Shown: positions 21,986 to 33,260, counted from the stretch's first letter. The stretch: 64,000 bases of DNA from Phyllostachys edulis (GCA_036346405.1 CM070559.1:39779889-39843888), one strand, 5' to 3'. Made by a program: numbers and translations. Notes: generated by a model not told the origin, from the letters alone.

Positions 21986-22415
21986 ATATGAGTGTTCTTT
22001 TTAACCATGCTACGACCGATAATTATTTTTCTACTTTGATTTCTACACACTTATAATCGTTGCAACAACCTAATTATATCTGTTGCCAAAATAGAAAAAG
22101 TCATCTGTATGGTAAATACCAATGCTTCTATGCGTTGTGACAATATAAATATATCCATTGTCAAAATAGTAAAAGTCATCCATACATCGTAAGTACCAAT
22201 GTATACAAGTGTAGTTACAACCTGACTATATCCGTTGCTACTTCGCAATGTCTTTTCATATCTATTACCAACGCTTGTTTATCTGCTGTAATAGACTCTC
22301 GCAACAGCCTCAATGGCAACGCATACTAAATGTGTTGGTATAGACCATAACAACATTTATTTAGACTTCTACCAACGCATATATTCGTTGCTAAAGGGGT
22401 GTTCATGTTGTAGTG
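21986..22415 (-). mobile_element. CACTA-type transposon terminus with subterminal repeats
   Basis: The right end, read on the minus strand, begins CACTACAACATGAACACCCC, the form of a CACTA-superfamily terminal repeat. Inside it are degenerate repeats in both orientations such as CAACGCATATATTCGTTGC, GTTGCAACAACCTAATTATA and TATATCCATTGTCAAAATAG, as expected of subterminal transposase-binding sites. The opposite terminus is not found in the window, so its extent to the left is unknown. No transposase is visible. Confidence 0.55.
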
Positions 22416-22417
22416 GC

Positions 22418-22680
22418 ATATTCCCTACGGCTGCGCCATCTCTACTCCAAGCTTTTTGCTCCTCTGACTCTATACGCCCACACTTCTATTCGTATAGATG
22501 CATGATGTTATACATGTTCGACGTCCTCTTCTCTCGTGTCGGTCGCTCCTCTTCTTCAACATTGGCCAACTCAACGTTGTGACTTCCTCACTAACCGCGG
22601 CGACCTCTCATCTTCACTATATCGGTATGTCTGCTTTAATCGTTGTCTAACGATATGGAAAATCTTTTCTCCATCGTCGC
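22418..22680 (+). repeat. Dispersed repeat shared with 61134-61410
   Basis: About 260 bp align with 61134-61410 over their length. Shared words include TATTCCCTACG, CTTCTATTCGTAT, CTTCCTCACTAACCGCGG and CTAACGATATGGA. Both copies run in the same direction. The class is unknown; it could be a 5' region of a non-LTR element. Confidence 0.5.
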
Positions 22681-22689
22681 TCCCACTAG

Positions 22690-23219
22690 GCCTCCTACAC
22701 ACGAGGTCAGGAGTGGGTGGCATGGCAAAACACAGGCATCGGGAGTGAGCGGCGTGCTGAATAGGTGGGATTGGGAGGAAGCGAAAGAGGTGTTCGCACC
22801 TCACCTCGACAATGTCGCCGAGTGCCCCCTACTCATCGCCTGCGAGGCTACAACACTATCGATCCCCCAATGTTGCTGCTTCCTAAACCTAAGGACGATG
22901 GCTCGAGGTGGTTGCAGATTTGGAGGTTGCGATATGTGCAGGAAGACCAAGGGCATGCCCTAGCTGGTGGCCCCTTTTGCCTCATGTGCGCACCAATGTG
23001 GCAAAACAGCCCAAACAAACGTCCTACTCAGAAATTCAATTACTGCAGATCCACTATGCCATAAAGTAACCGAAGATATGAACCACCTAATCATACAGTG
23101 TGTGGTGGCGAGGTATGTGTGGGTTGTAGTCTTTACTAGGCTAGAATAACTAGCACTTGCCCCCCCCCCCCACTTTCAGACAATCTCATCGACTGGTGGA
23201 ATTTGGTGAAACAACCCTA
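22690..23219 (+). mobile_element. LINE (L1-type) ORF2 3' fragment, left part
   Basis: The plus strand encodes CHKVTEDMNHLIIQCVVARY and VWVVVFTRLE, matching the reverse-transcriptase-associated zinc-finger region (zf-RVT) at the C-terminus of plant LINE ORF2. DWWNLVKQP follows close to 23217. The reading is then broken by the insertion at 23220-26494 and resumes at 26495. Several frameshifts are present, and no reverse-transcriptase core remains. Confidence 0.55.
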
Positions 23220-26200
23220 TTTTTCAAACAGGGTATACTCGGTTTGAGCAATCACCCAGGATTTCAATTGCAGACCGGAATGACACCAAACCTGCTTACA
23301 AACATTTAAAAAGCATTAATTTGATTGAATTATGGCCTAACAACTAATTTGTAGCAAAAAAATAGGCATCTCAAGCCCAAAGCTTTAACTTACATTCAAA
23401 AAAACCAAATAGCCTCCACAGGAAAGCTTGAGTGCGGTCGCAACTCTAACACAATCTCCAAAGTGTCCTTCAATCCTCTGATACACCTTCTGATGAAAAT
23501 TTAGCAAGATTAAGTACACAACGTACTCAGCAAGCCACATGGGAAAGCTATTTAACTACATGTCAGGAGTTCAATTGATTGTTGAAGGTTTACCATATCA
23601 GGTATATGTGGATGCATCATTTGAGTTAAAGCAGTTTGTCTTTAAAATAATAAAACCATACTAATGTAACATCATAGGTTTACTCAACATTTGTAATTAC
23701 CATCTTGCCATCTCAAAATCTCTACTTATGCCTCATATATTAGAATCATCCATGAACACAACTTTATTAACTAGAAGCACGGTGTATCCGAATACCATTG
23801 ATTATACCTTGCAGAGTTGCCCAACTTTACCCACAACATATCTCAAACTCATACTGTCAAGCTGTATACACGCAACACGATAGCGTGAAACTGAGTTGAG
23901 ATAACAAAGTATTTTCATTGCTAAACCTTTCTAGCCTCTACCCAGTAGGTTCTTGCACAATACAGCCATCGGAAAACCATCGGCCAATAGTGGAATGCAT
24001 GGTCCGATGTTGACTAACCTACCATTGTGTAGATCAGCGAGTGTCCCTCCAGGCCCACTCCTGTCCCACTCCTAATCCGCGACTGCTCTATACAACAAGA
24101 GCAGATGGCATCCTGTAGATATTCAATCGGAAGAGTAGTGTACTAAGCCAAGTTGGATATACTAAACTCGTGGTTGAGCGAGTTCTGTGTCTGTTATTTG
24201 ACACAAGGTTCTAGCTAGTCCTTACCTGTCTCTAGTGGGTAGGTGAACTAACAACAAACTCATGGCTATCCACCTTCTTGGCCCTACCTTCGACTCACTT
24301 TTGTTAAATCTATTGGGTTGTCCAACCTCTTGGTATCAACCCTCAACTCTCCACGAAAATCATTGGCGGTTAGCCAATACTCTTTTTCAGTATTTGTAAA
24401 CACATTGTGTGACAATACCAAACATTTATTAATATTGTATGCATCTTGAACTTGTCAAGGTGGATATGGCCTAAAAATGAACAGGTGGCTTGTATGTGGG
24501 GTGATAGGATATATCTAATCATCATGACATTCAAAAGTATTATTTAAATAAAGAAGTAATTAGGATATATCTAATCATCATGACATTCAAAAGTATTATT
24601 TAAATAAAGAAGTAATTGGCATAAATTGGATAATGAAAGTAATATTATAAGTACATGAAATATAGGCTTAAAATAATCAATGAATGAAACTTGCCTCCAC
24701 ATCCGCAGTCCTTGACTGGATTTACCTTCCTTATGTCTTGATCAACTCCTTCTATAGCTTGACTGCTTGATCAACAAATTCGGGTTCTAACGTGGAAGAA
24801 AATCAGATAAATAAGTTTGGGCTCAACAAGAAGCGAGCTAGGAACAAAATGAAATAAAGAAATCCGGAAAGAATATAAAGAAAGGTCGTATGGGTGATTA
24901 GGATTTGTTGGGTGCTTGATTTTGCTAAACGAAGTTGAAAATGGGATTCACAGACTCAAAACGATCAAAATGGACATAGTATGCCTTATTGGGTCTGGGA
25001 TGAATAGTATCGAGTCTAGTGAATAGTAATGGATCTAATACTATTCACTAACGGGTTCGGGTGGCAATAGTAAAGGGTTTGTTGAATAGTATCATGTCAA
25101 CACTATTTAGAGCGGGTCGGGTTTGATGAATAGTAGTGGGTTTAGGCTGAGGATTAATGGGCTGCACAGTATTGGGCTTTGAATAGTATCAGGCCGCATA
25201 GTTGAAAATAGTGTTGGGCCGGGCCACTTGACTTGCTAGGCCCGAAAGCCTTTTGGGTTGGCTTTGCGAGCCTGCCTTGGAGACCCAGCAAGGGCGTGCG
25301 GCCCAGCTCGTGTTAAGTGAGCTGAAGGTCGTTCTCCGCAGTGGCCGAGTAGGAAAAGCGGCAGCGGTGGTGGTCGGCAGCGGCGGCGCCGGGTGGTGGG
25401 GCAAGCATCCTCGGAGCATGGGCAACCCATTTTGGGGTTTTGCACGGCCGGAGGAGGTTCGGTGAGGGGCGAGCGGCGGTGGTGGCGCATGGAGAAAGCA
25501 GGGCATCAGAACTGGCGGTCCCTAGCGGTGCTCTGGCCAAATTGGTTGGCTTGGGAGCATCAATGGAGTGAGGGGACCTTGGTGGTGGTGGTGGTGGTGG
25601 AGCTCAGGGAGGTCAGAGGAGAGCTAGCGACTGTCACCGTGGGCGGCACGACGAAGAGGCATGGCACTGGCGAACTGGTGACGGGGAGGGGTAGCTTGAT
25701 GGTAGGGAAAGGCTATGGAAGATTGAGGCAAAGCTGATGACAGGATCTAGAGGCTAGGGGCTAGAGGGTGTGGTGAATTTGGGTTTCGGCTCATCGGAGA
25801 AAAGGAAGAAGGTGGCGACGATTTGAAGATTTGGCCAGGGTTGGGAAAGAAGAGAGGGTACCGTGAGGTCGTGCGGAGGTTGAGGATGAAGATGGAGTGG
25901 TAGGCGCGGCTTTATAGTCGTTGGAAGGCGGTGGCAACAAGGGTGGCGCAAGAGCGGGCACGACGCGTGGCAGCGATGTGGTTGGCGGGGCGAAAATGGC
26001 GTGGTGCAAGGATGGGGCGATGGCGCGGTGGCAACGCGAGGAGAAGCGCACCTTACTAGAGCGGGCACATGTGTTGGCACAGGTCAACAATGACGGGGAC
26101 GACGCGTCGAGCACCTAGCAGAAAATGGCACGGGCGTGGTGCGAATGAAGGCTAGACGGCTCGTGGGCGGTGGCGTGTGCGGCTACGTGGTGTTTGCGGT

Positions 26201-26494
26201 TGTGCAGGACGGCGCTGGTGCGCGAGGTGATGTGGCACGGGCAAAGGTGACGAGCGAGCGAGGCGGTGCGGCGCAGGTGAACGGCGATGCGACGTGAAAC
26301 GACAAGGAACAGAGGAGAAGACGCTCGGGAGAAAGACGCCTTCAGGCTTGCGAAAGCGGGATAGCAAAAGAGAAAAGCGGGAAAGGCTAGAGACTTTCCG
26401 AATTGGGCAAGAAAACCAAAATCAAGCCAAACTCAAGCAAGTTTTAAAATTTGGAAAATTTTGGGTCTTTTCATTTGACACTCTCCAATATGCA
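23220..26494 (-). mobile_element. Solo-LTR-like insertion (about 3.3 kb) splitting the LINE
   Basis: On the minus strand it starts TGCATATTGGAGAGTG. Near its far end it holds a CTTGCTGAGTACGTTGTGTA word typical of long grass gypsy LTRs. The flanking pentamers are CCCTA (23215-23219) and GCCTA (26495-26499), one mismatch. The LINE protein reads ...VKQP before and ...QPNK after, which supports these limits. The left terminus does not show the expected TG/CA, so it may be slightly degraded. GC-rich ORFs at 25.2-26.4 kb belong to the LTR and are not genes. Confidence 0.5.
24505..24616 (+). repeat. Two-copy tandem duplication, 56-bp unit
   Basis: TAGGATATATCTAATCATCA and the following 36 bp are present twice back to back (24505-24560, 24561-24616) with essentially no differences. 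It is a recent local duplication inside the LTR-like insertion. Confidence 0.8.
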
Positions 26495-26720
26495 GCCTAA
26501 TAAGCTGAAAGGAGTTTGATCCATTGTCCTCCTTACCATGTGGCGAATCTGGAAGCACAAGCACCGAAATAGTTGTGTCTTCAACAACGTGGTGCCCAAA
26601 GCGATCGTTGGTAGATCGATCTCTGAAGATGCTAATTAGTGGAGCTCGGTCAAGCAAAAACAAGCTAAAAACGCTGTTGTTTCGACAACATACCTAACCA
26701 TGATGAGGCTTTAATAGTAG
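26495..26720 (+). mobile_element. LINE ORF2 C-terminal fragment, right part
   Basis: The plus strand encodes SIVLLTMWRIWKHKHRNSCV and FNNVVPKAIVGRSISEDAN, the WxxWKHRN-type block that follows the zf-RVT domain in plant L1 elements. It continues the protein interrupted at 23219. Stops show it is dead. Confidence 0.5.
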
Positions 26721-26789
26721 TTCTTAGTGGTCGGTAGTTGGTTGTATCAAATTTGCAAGAATAGTGTAATCAATATGTACCTCGGTTGA

Positions 26790-27470
26790 GAGCATATACA
26801 ACGGTATAAACTAATGTTGTCTATAGTACATTTTCATGTCATCTATAGACAACGTTAAAAACAGCTCCTACAATGAGTTATATTTTTACATGTCTGTATA
26901 GACAGCTCCTTTATGTACAATTTGTCTTGTTTATCGTGTTACAGTTGACTATTGCATGAGAGATGACCCAATTCTCTATACTCCCACTCTCTCATTCACA
27001 TCATCTCGTGTCCTATGTATCAAGTCTTATAGGCAACTGACATCGCACTATTGTACATGTCCTGAGCATCCAATGCACAGTGCGTGCACTGGGCTTAGCT
27101 AGTTGTCTTTTAACTTAGTTCTTTAAATGAAAAGGTGTGTAGTTCTGCTATGTATTCCAAAAAAAAATACTACAACTAAGGTCATGTGCAATGGGCTTAC
27201 ATTAGCTGTGTATAGTCTCTATCACGTAGAATTTAAGCTGATGTGGATGAAAGAGAATAAAGAGAGAAAAATGTACTGTCTACAATCCTGTAGCCGACTG
27301 TATCACCAGAACCAAAGAGGAAATGTCTTAGATCCATAAAGCATTAAAAAATTGTGTCATCCATAAAGATTGAAAAAACAACTCATTGTATGAGCTGTCT
27401 ATAGTGTTGTCTATAGGTGATATAAAGAATTGCTATAGGCAACAGCTGTCTGTACTGTTGTATATGCCCT
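26790..27470. mobile_element. Non-autonomous TIR element, nested structure
   Basis: Left end AGCATATACAACGGTATAAA and right end (reverse strand) GGGCATATACAACAGTACAG are imperfect inverted repeats, both followed by TGTTG..CTATAG words. A second inverted pair lies inside (CATCCAATGCACAGTGC near 27067; GTCATGTGCAATGGGCTT near 27180), so one MITE may sit in another. A target duplication could not be fixed. No coding capacity. Confidence 0.45.
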
Positions 27471-27935
27471 AAGCACACTACATATACATGCCATATGCCC
27501 AATCAAAGTAAAGCCACCGGTCTGAATAATTAGCACAGAGTACATAAACACCTTCCACTGCCTGAGGGATGAGATGGTCGACAAGATACATTCATTTCAC
27601 ACGCACAGATGTACACTGTACACACACGGGGAAAAATAGTTCTCCCGGAAATTTATTGGTAAATTTTTTGCTAGATGTTCTGCTAAAAAATCGAAGCGAG
27701 AAAACCAGAATTTGGGGTTCCTACTACTGAACAGGACACACACATGATACCCAAATAATCATTTATCAATGTAATTGTCATTCGTTGCGCCAGGAAATTC
27801 CAGTGGAGGAACACTGAAGCACCCTCCATCTCAAACACCACAACACCAGCACAATCGCACGTCAACAAGAACACAGGAATAGCTAACCTCAGACAGAAAA
27901 TCTAACCTGAACATTAGACGGAATACTGATCTACC
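27471..27935. other. Spacer with RPA-unit intron homology
   Basis: 27790-27890 resembles 11207-11300 in intron 1 of the three-domain RPA70N gene (shared CCAGGAAATTCCAG and CGTCAACAAGAACACA-like words). This supports the RPA70N pseudogene to its right being a genomic duplicate. No gene is seen. Confidence 0.4.
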
Positions 27936-28385
27936 ACGGACAACAAAGCGACTGATAACCAATCGAGCACAAACACTTACTGGGAGAGACTCTTAGTCGC
28001 CGCCCGCGGTGCCGAAGGCGTTGCCGCCGAAGAACCGGAGGAGGCGGACGACGGAGCCTCTGCGGACCCGGACGCGGCCGTCCATGACGGCGCGGTTTAA
28101 ATGGGTGGAGAGGTCGAACTCCTGCGTGTTGTGTGGACGCCATCAGAGAGCACCAGGAGGTAACCCTCCGTGCTGAGCGGGGAGTGCGGGACACCCTCAA
28201 TCACGATAAGCGCCGTCCGGCACGTTCACCAGCAACAGCACCGCCGGCGCCGCATTCCACGACACGCTCTCCGATATGGCAGCTAGCCACAGCCCCCGGC
28301 GTGAGGTGCGCCTAGGACGGGGCCCCAGCCCTTCTAGAAGCTTCCAAGGGCGAACGATCACGACGCCGCAATGGAGGAACAACAC
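27936..28385 (-). pseudogene. Decayed RPA70 N-terminal-domain exon
   Basis: Pieces in different frames match the RPA70N domain in order on the minus strand: TSRRGLWLAAISES and NAAPAVLLLVNVPDGAYRD then a stop; then GYLLVLSDGVHTT; then QEFDLSTHLNRAVMDGRVRV and RRGSVVRLLRFFGGNA to a stop. At least two frame changes and a stop break it, and no convincing ATG remains, so it cannot make the domain. Its upstream region keeps the GGAAGCTTCTAGAAGG block shared with the copies at 6.6 and 12.6 kb and aligns beyond that with 12.7 kb. The orphan terminal exon at 13674-13845 may have been its 3' end. Confidence 0.65.
28332..28344 (-). promoter_or_regulatory. Heat-shock-element-like trimer upstream of the RPA70N pseudogene
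   Basis: GAAGCTTCTAGAA on the minus strand is identical to the copy at 6652-6664. It is retained although the coding region is broken. Confidence 0.4.
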
Positions 28386-28426
28386 GAGAAGGCGGAGAGG
28401 TTTAAAGAGGGAGCGGCGGTGTATGG

Positions 28427-30131
28427 TGTTGGAAATTCCACCCGTGGACGCACACTTTCACGGAAGGTGGAAGATGAACACACGGCAGGAACACAGAAAG
28501 TTTTGCGAGACCGCAACTGCTTGGTCTCTTTTCACTTTTGTTCTCTGTTATTCACTCCACACTGAAACAACACAACTGCAGCGATATATAAAGCACTCAT
28601 GCAACACTAACGTATTACCACTAATATCACACTAATGCACTAGTAACCCATGCACTCACACACTAGTAACTCATGCACTCACACACTAGTAACACACGCA
28701 TTGAGTATCTATTCAACTAAATGCATCCGTTCATGCAAAACTAATTAACATGACTAACAAACTGACCAACTCAACTAATGCATGCAAAACTGCCGAACTT
28801 GATTATTCCTAACAATCTCTCCCTAATCAAGATGGCTTCACAGCAGCGTCGGTTCATCGTCGGCATCCGCTTCCATGAGATGCGCCTGTTCCTCCTTGTT
28901 GCGGCATTCGGAAGCAAAATGCCCATAGTTGTTGCAATTGTAGCATCTTACTTTAGCCTTATCGAATTTACGATTCCTACGGCCGGGCTCTCCGTCTCTA
29001 TTCTTCACCGATTGGGCCTCCCACTCGGCGCGCGTTAGGAGAAGTTGTTCGTCGTCGTTGTTGCCGCTCATACCACGTAGACGCTCCTCATACGCCTTGA
29101 GACGGCCGATCGCTTCTTCCACCATCATTGTCTTCAAGTCCCCAAATTGCTCAATGGTTGAGACAATCTGCAGTACTTGCTCGGGAACATGGAGAAGCTT
29201 CTTCACGACGTAGCTCTCCTCCATCTTTTCACCAAGACCACGAATCTGGTTGACGAGAGTCGCCAATCTCACGGGCGGTTGTCCACCGACTCCGCTCCTT
29301 CATGCGCAAAGCCTCGAACTCGCTCTTGAGGGTCTGCAGCGCCTCCTCCTGACGCGGTCGGTGCCGACATACATCGCCTTGAGCGTGTCCCACGATCTTC
29401 GCCGTCTCCTTTTCGGGCGAGTAGGAGGAGAGTCTCCTCCGGGACTCCTTGAAAGATGGCCGCAAGAGTCATCGATCTTGGCGCCATCAACGCCGCCGAC
29501 CACCACACTTCCCAAACACCTTGTGCCTTCATGAACACCTTCATCTTGATTTCCCACGCCATAGTTGCTCTTGTTCAAGATAGGGTATTGAAGAGAGACG
29601 CCGCTTTCTCTTCCGGTACCCTCGACGAACCACCGCCGATAACGACGGTGCGACTCGATGTCGCATCATCACCGGTGACACCACTTCCGGAGCGCGGCAT
29701 GATCTTGGGCATACATGATCAAGAACTCGAGCTCGATACCAATTGTTGGAAATTCCACCAGAGACGCACACTTTCACGGAAGGTGGAAGATGAACACACG
29801 GCAGAACACGGAAAGTTTTGCGAGACCGCAGCTCGCTGGTCTCTTTTCACTTTTGTTCTCTCGTTATTCACTCCACTAAACAAACAACACAACTGCAGCG
29901 ATATATAAAGCACTCATGCAACACTAACGTATTACCACTAATATCACACTAATGCACTAGTAACCCATGCACTCACACACTAGTAACTCATGCACTCACA
30001 TACTAGTAACACACGCATTGAGTACCTATTCAACTAAATGCATCCGTTCATGCAAAACTAATTAACATGACTAACAAACTGATCAACTCAACTAATACAT
30101 GCAAAACTGCTGAACTTGATTATTCCTAACA
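28427..30131 (-). mobile_element. Gag-only copia-type LTR element (TR-GAG), complete
   Basis: Two direct repeats of 388 bp each (28427-28814 and 29744-30131) have TGTT...AACA ends and are flanked by a perfect 5-bp target duplication, TATGG (28422-28426 and 30132-30136). Transcription sense is minus: after the 5' LTR (29744-30131) comes TTGGTATCGAGCTCGAG, an initiator-Met-tRNA-type primer site, and before the 3' LTR comes TTAGGGAGAGAT as polypurine tract. The 929-bp interior holds only a gag remnant. The LTRs differ by about ten substitutions plus a few small indels, so insertion is not very recent. Gag-only elements of this kind are called TR-GAGs and depend on other copia elements. Confidence 0.85.
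28838..29600 (-). pseudogene. Copia gag remnant inside the TR-GAG element
   Basis: The C-terminal 144 codons (28838-29272) are open: an alpha-helical stretch (YVVKKLLHVPEQVLQIVSTI), then a zinc knuckle CYNCNNYGHFASEC of the CX2CX4HX4C type near residues 109-122, then an acidic end. The N-terminal part (IKMKVFMKAQGVWEV, WDTLKAMYVGTDRV) is split across two or three frames between about 29270 and 29578. Gag would coat the element RNA; this copy cannot make a complete one. Protease, integrase and reverse transcriptase are absent. Confidence 0.7.
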
Positions 30132-30136
30132 TATGG

Positions 30137-30760
30137 GAGCGTAGGGATGAGGATGGTGTACTTGGGAAGTGGAAGCGGATGTTTCGTTGCTTCGTGAATC
30201 CTGGTTCGCACAGGAGGGAAACAACCTAACAGGAGAAGGGAAGGGAGATGGCGGTTGCAGTCGTTGATGGTGGGTTAGATGGGCCGGGCCAAAGGGCCAT
30301 CGTTTCTTTGCTTAAATTGTGTTTTGGGCGTCTTTTTACTACTATCAGTAGCTTTGGGAACTTGGGTTCGTTTGGGCTAGTTTTGGGTTTTCAATTCAGC
30401 TTAGGACGTTTTAGTTTCTTTCTTACGGGCTTATTCCGATTTTGGTGGCAGAGATGCGAAGTTCTGAAGGAGTAACATTATCAAACTTGGCAAAACAATT
30501 CTCATCCTCCCTTGCTATCTTTTTACTTTGATCAACCTCAACCTCTATGAAAAGTCCAAATTAACCGGACTCTTCACACCATTGGCACCTGCACCAAGCA
30601 TCACTATCAAGAACGAAAAAATCAAAAAAAACCAAACAATGTGGTGTTGCGTGGCTTGTGTCACACGGTCACACCCCTCTACGATCTAGCTTAATTATGT
30701 ACAAGTCTTCCTTTTTTTTGACTTCTTTCTTCTCCTAGCCTGCCCTCTTGACCATTAATC
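30137..30760. other. Spacer: ancestral upstream flank of RPA70N pseudogene, then 3' flank of kinase
   Basis: The left 100 bp continue the pseudogene promoter interrupted by the TR-GAG element. The rest is the downstream flank of the minus-strand kinase gene stopping at 30761. No gene is seen. Confidence 0.4.
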
Positions 30761-33077
30761 CTACGCTCCTCTTTCCTTGATGTAGCTCGGCGTCCTCCGG
30801 TGCCGTCGCAGTGCGGTGGTGTACGGCCCGACGGTGCCATCCCGGTGCAGTACGACGTCGGCGTGGATCGTCGAGTTGGGGTACTTCTGCCGGTGCCAAT
30901 CCTGGTGGCTCTGGTGCTTCTCCTCCTTCACCGTCGTCTCAATCCTCATGTCAACCTTCTTCTCACCACCGACCAGCTTGCCTTTGCTCTCATTCTCCTT
31001 CTTGTCTTCCACTATGACAGTGAACACGAATGGGCCCACCTGGAGGTAGTCCTCCATGTCCAGTATGGGCTCCAGGGCCTTGACCACCTCTCTCATGGTG
31101 GGCCTAGACTTTGGTTTCTGGCTTAGGCACCTGTGCGCCACCAGCGCAGCCTCTTGGGCCCCCTGGCACGAGTACTGGCTCTCCAGGGCCGGGTCCATGA
31201 CCCGGTACAGCCTGTTCGGCTTCTTGAGGTAGGGCCTGGCCCAGTCCACCAAGCTCTGCTCCCTCGGACGTCGAGCACCATCGATGGACCGCCGACCAGA
31301 CAACAGCTCCAGAAGCACCACCCCGAAGCTGTACACATCGCTCTTGGCGGTCAGGTGTCCCGTCATGATGTACTCCGGCGCGGTGTACCCGTGCGTCCCC
31401 ATGACACGTGTCGTGACATGGGTTGCGTCGCCCTGCGGCCCATCCTTGGCGAGCCCGAAGTCGGACAGCTTGGTGCTGTAGTCCTGAAATCCAAGAATCA
31501 GACTGGGTTAGGCGAGGATCATATGCGAGACGGAGGGGCGGCCGGGACCGATGCGAGGGCCGGTCGGAGTCTGCGGACGCTCGGAGGAGGCGTGAGTGGC
31601 GCGGGAGGAAGAGAGAGCGGCAGCGCGAGCGCGGGCGGGCGGCCAAAGGCGTGGTACGCGCGTACGACGAAAAACTCGTACGCAAGCATTTCCGTTTTTG
31701 ATTAGGTGTTTAGCCATCTCGGTGGACCGCACGAACTGGGATTCCTGAGAGTTGCGCATCCAGGAACCTTTCCAGTTGCAATCATGTCAGAGTTGGCTTT
31801 CTAACAAACCCAGCCAACGATTTCGAAACGCGTGGCAGACTTTGACATTCATCGATCCCCAACGGACTATTCGTGGTCAAAGACTCGAAAAAGTAGTTCC
31901 GTATCTAATTTTCAGAAGTCGAAAGCAAAAAAAATCAGAATGTATCTGTGTGGAGGCTGAATGTTCAGCCACACGGCTGGTGTTGTCATTTTTGTACCGT
32001 GTGAAACTACCGCTACACTTCAGTGAAAGCGTGACGAAAAGAAGCTCGGGTTGGGCGGATCGCTCACCGAGTCGAGCAAGATGTTGGACGCCTTGAAGTC
32101 GCGGTAGATCACCGGCGTGTCGGCGTCGTGGAGGAAGGCGAGGCCCCTCGCGGCGCCGACGGCTATCTTTATCCTCGTCATCCATGGAAGGGAACCATCG
32201 AGACCTGCACGTAGTAATTGACAGGACGGTTCAGGTCAGCTTGCCCCAAGTTTTTCCAAGACAAAAGCTTCAGCGCTAGCTTGCGCCAATGATTTGGCTA
32301 ACTACTCTGCTTAACTTAACCACTAAAGTAAACAAGTTACACAGTACTAATAGATCAGATTAATCAACGATTGAGACGGGTGAAATGAGATGTAATAGTT
32401 CTGTGCTTACTTTTGAACAGGTGCTTCTCCAGGCTCCCGTTGCTCATGTACTCGTACACCAGCATCCGGTGCTCGTCCTCGTAGCAGTAGCCGATCAGTT
32501 TCACGAGGTTCTTGTGCCTCAATTTCCCAAGGAAGAACACCTCGGCCTGCAGATTTCGAAGAAGGCAAAGTTAATTAGCACACTGATCGATCGAGCTCGC
32601 GATGCAACAATGGCGGAACGCGCGATTGCGCGGCGGGTTCTAGGTGGTCGATCTTACCAGCCACTCCCTGTGGCCCTGCGTGCCGCTGTCGAGGTCCAGG
32701 TACTTGATGGCCACAGCTTGCGCGTCCAGGCCCGGCCGGAGCCCGGCGTCGACGCGGCCCTTGTACACCGGCCCGAACCCGCCGCAGCCGAGGTAGTTGG
32801 CGCGGGAGAAGCCGCCGGTGATTGCCCTCAACTCGGCGTAGTTGAAGGCGTGCAGGTTGGACCCCGACAGCGTCAACGACAGGTCCTCCGGCGTGAGCGT
32901 ACCCGTCGAGCTCAGGCTCGACAGCGACACCCTCGACGCCGACGAAGCCGACGACAGCAGCCTCTGGTCCCCTCTCCTCCGCCTCCGTGCGGATGGCGAT
33001 GCCCCGTCCTCCACGGCCACCATACCGCCGCCGCCCACGCAGCAGAGCAGAGATCTCCACGACTGTGCTGCAGCCAT
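30761..33077 (-). CDS. Receptor-like cytoplasmic kinase, RLCK-VII/PBL type
   Basis: Coding exons 33077-32658, 32546-32411, 32204-32068 and 31483-30761 splice with GT-AG ends into 1416 nt, 471 residues. All kinase motifs are in place: glycine loop LGCGGFGPVYKG (96-107), VAIK lysine K125, catalytic YRDFKASN with D221, DFG at 239-241, and TAPEYIMTGHLTAKSDVYSF in the activation and P+1 region. YRD in place of HRD and this APE context are typical of RLCK-VII (PBL/RIPK) kinases, which relay signals from membrane receptors. No signal peptide or TM segment is present; CC at 12-13 after SWRSLL may be palmitoylated (inference). The glycine loop has Cys where Glu is usual (LGEGGFG). About 95 C-terminal residues are basic and unrecognised. 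I chose the ATG at 33077 over an in-frame one at 33119 because MAAAQSWRSL fits the family. Confidence 0.88.
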
Positions 33078-33246
33078 CACCACCAGGTCAAAGATCGACC
33101 GCGCAATGCAAGAATTCAAGAACCAAACAACAATGGCCTCAAGGACAAATGCGCTTGCTTGATTGCTTGATTGAGGCTATGAATTGTGTTGTGACGTGAG
33201 AGAGAAGAAGAGACTCAGAGTTGAGGAAGCATCTGCGGCGGACGGG

Positions 33247-33260
33247 GTATATATATACAA
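33247..33260 (-). promoter_or_regulatory. TATA box of the kinase gene
   Basis: TGTATATATATACCCC on the minus strand lies about 175 bp before the ATG at 33077, in a fitting position for the core promoter. Confidence 0.55.

Noticed and set aside
25189..26367. Several long overlapping GC-rich ORFs on both strands
   Set aside because: They lie within the LTR-like insertion, have Pro/Arg/Ala-rich text in all frames and no domain; typical of GC-rich LTR leader sequence.
31133..31705. A 190-codon plus-strand ORF opposite the kinase
   Set aside because: Antisense shadow of the GC-rich kinase exon 4 and intron; no domain.
32385..33170. A 261-codon plus-strand ORF opposite the kinase
   Set aside because: Antisense shadow of kinase exons 1 and 2; Arg/Pro/His-rich with no domain.
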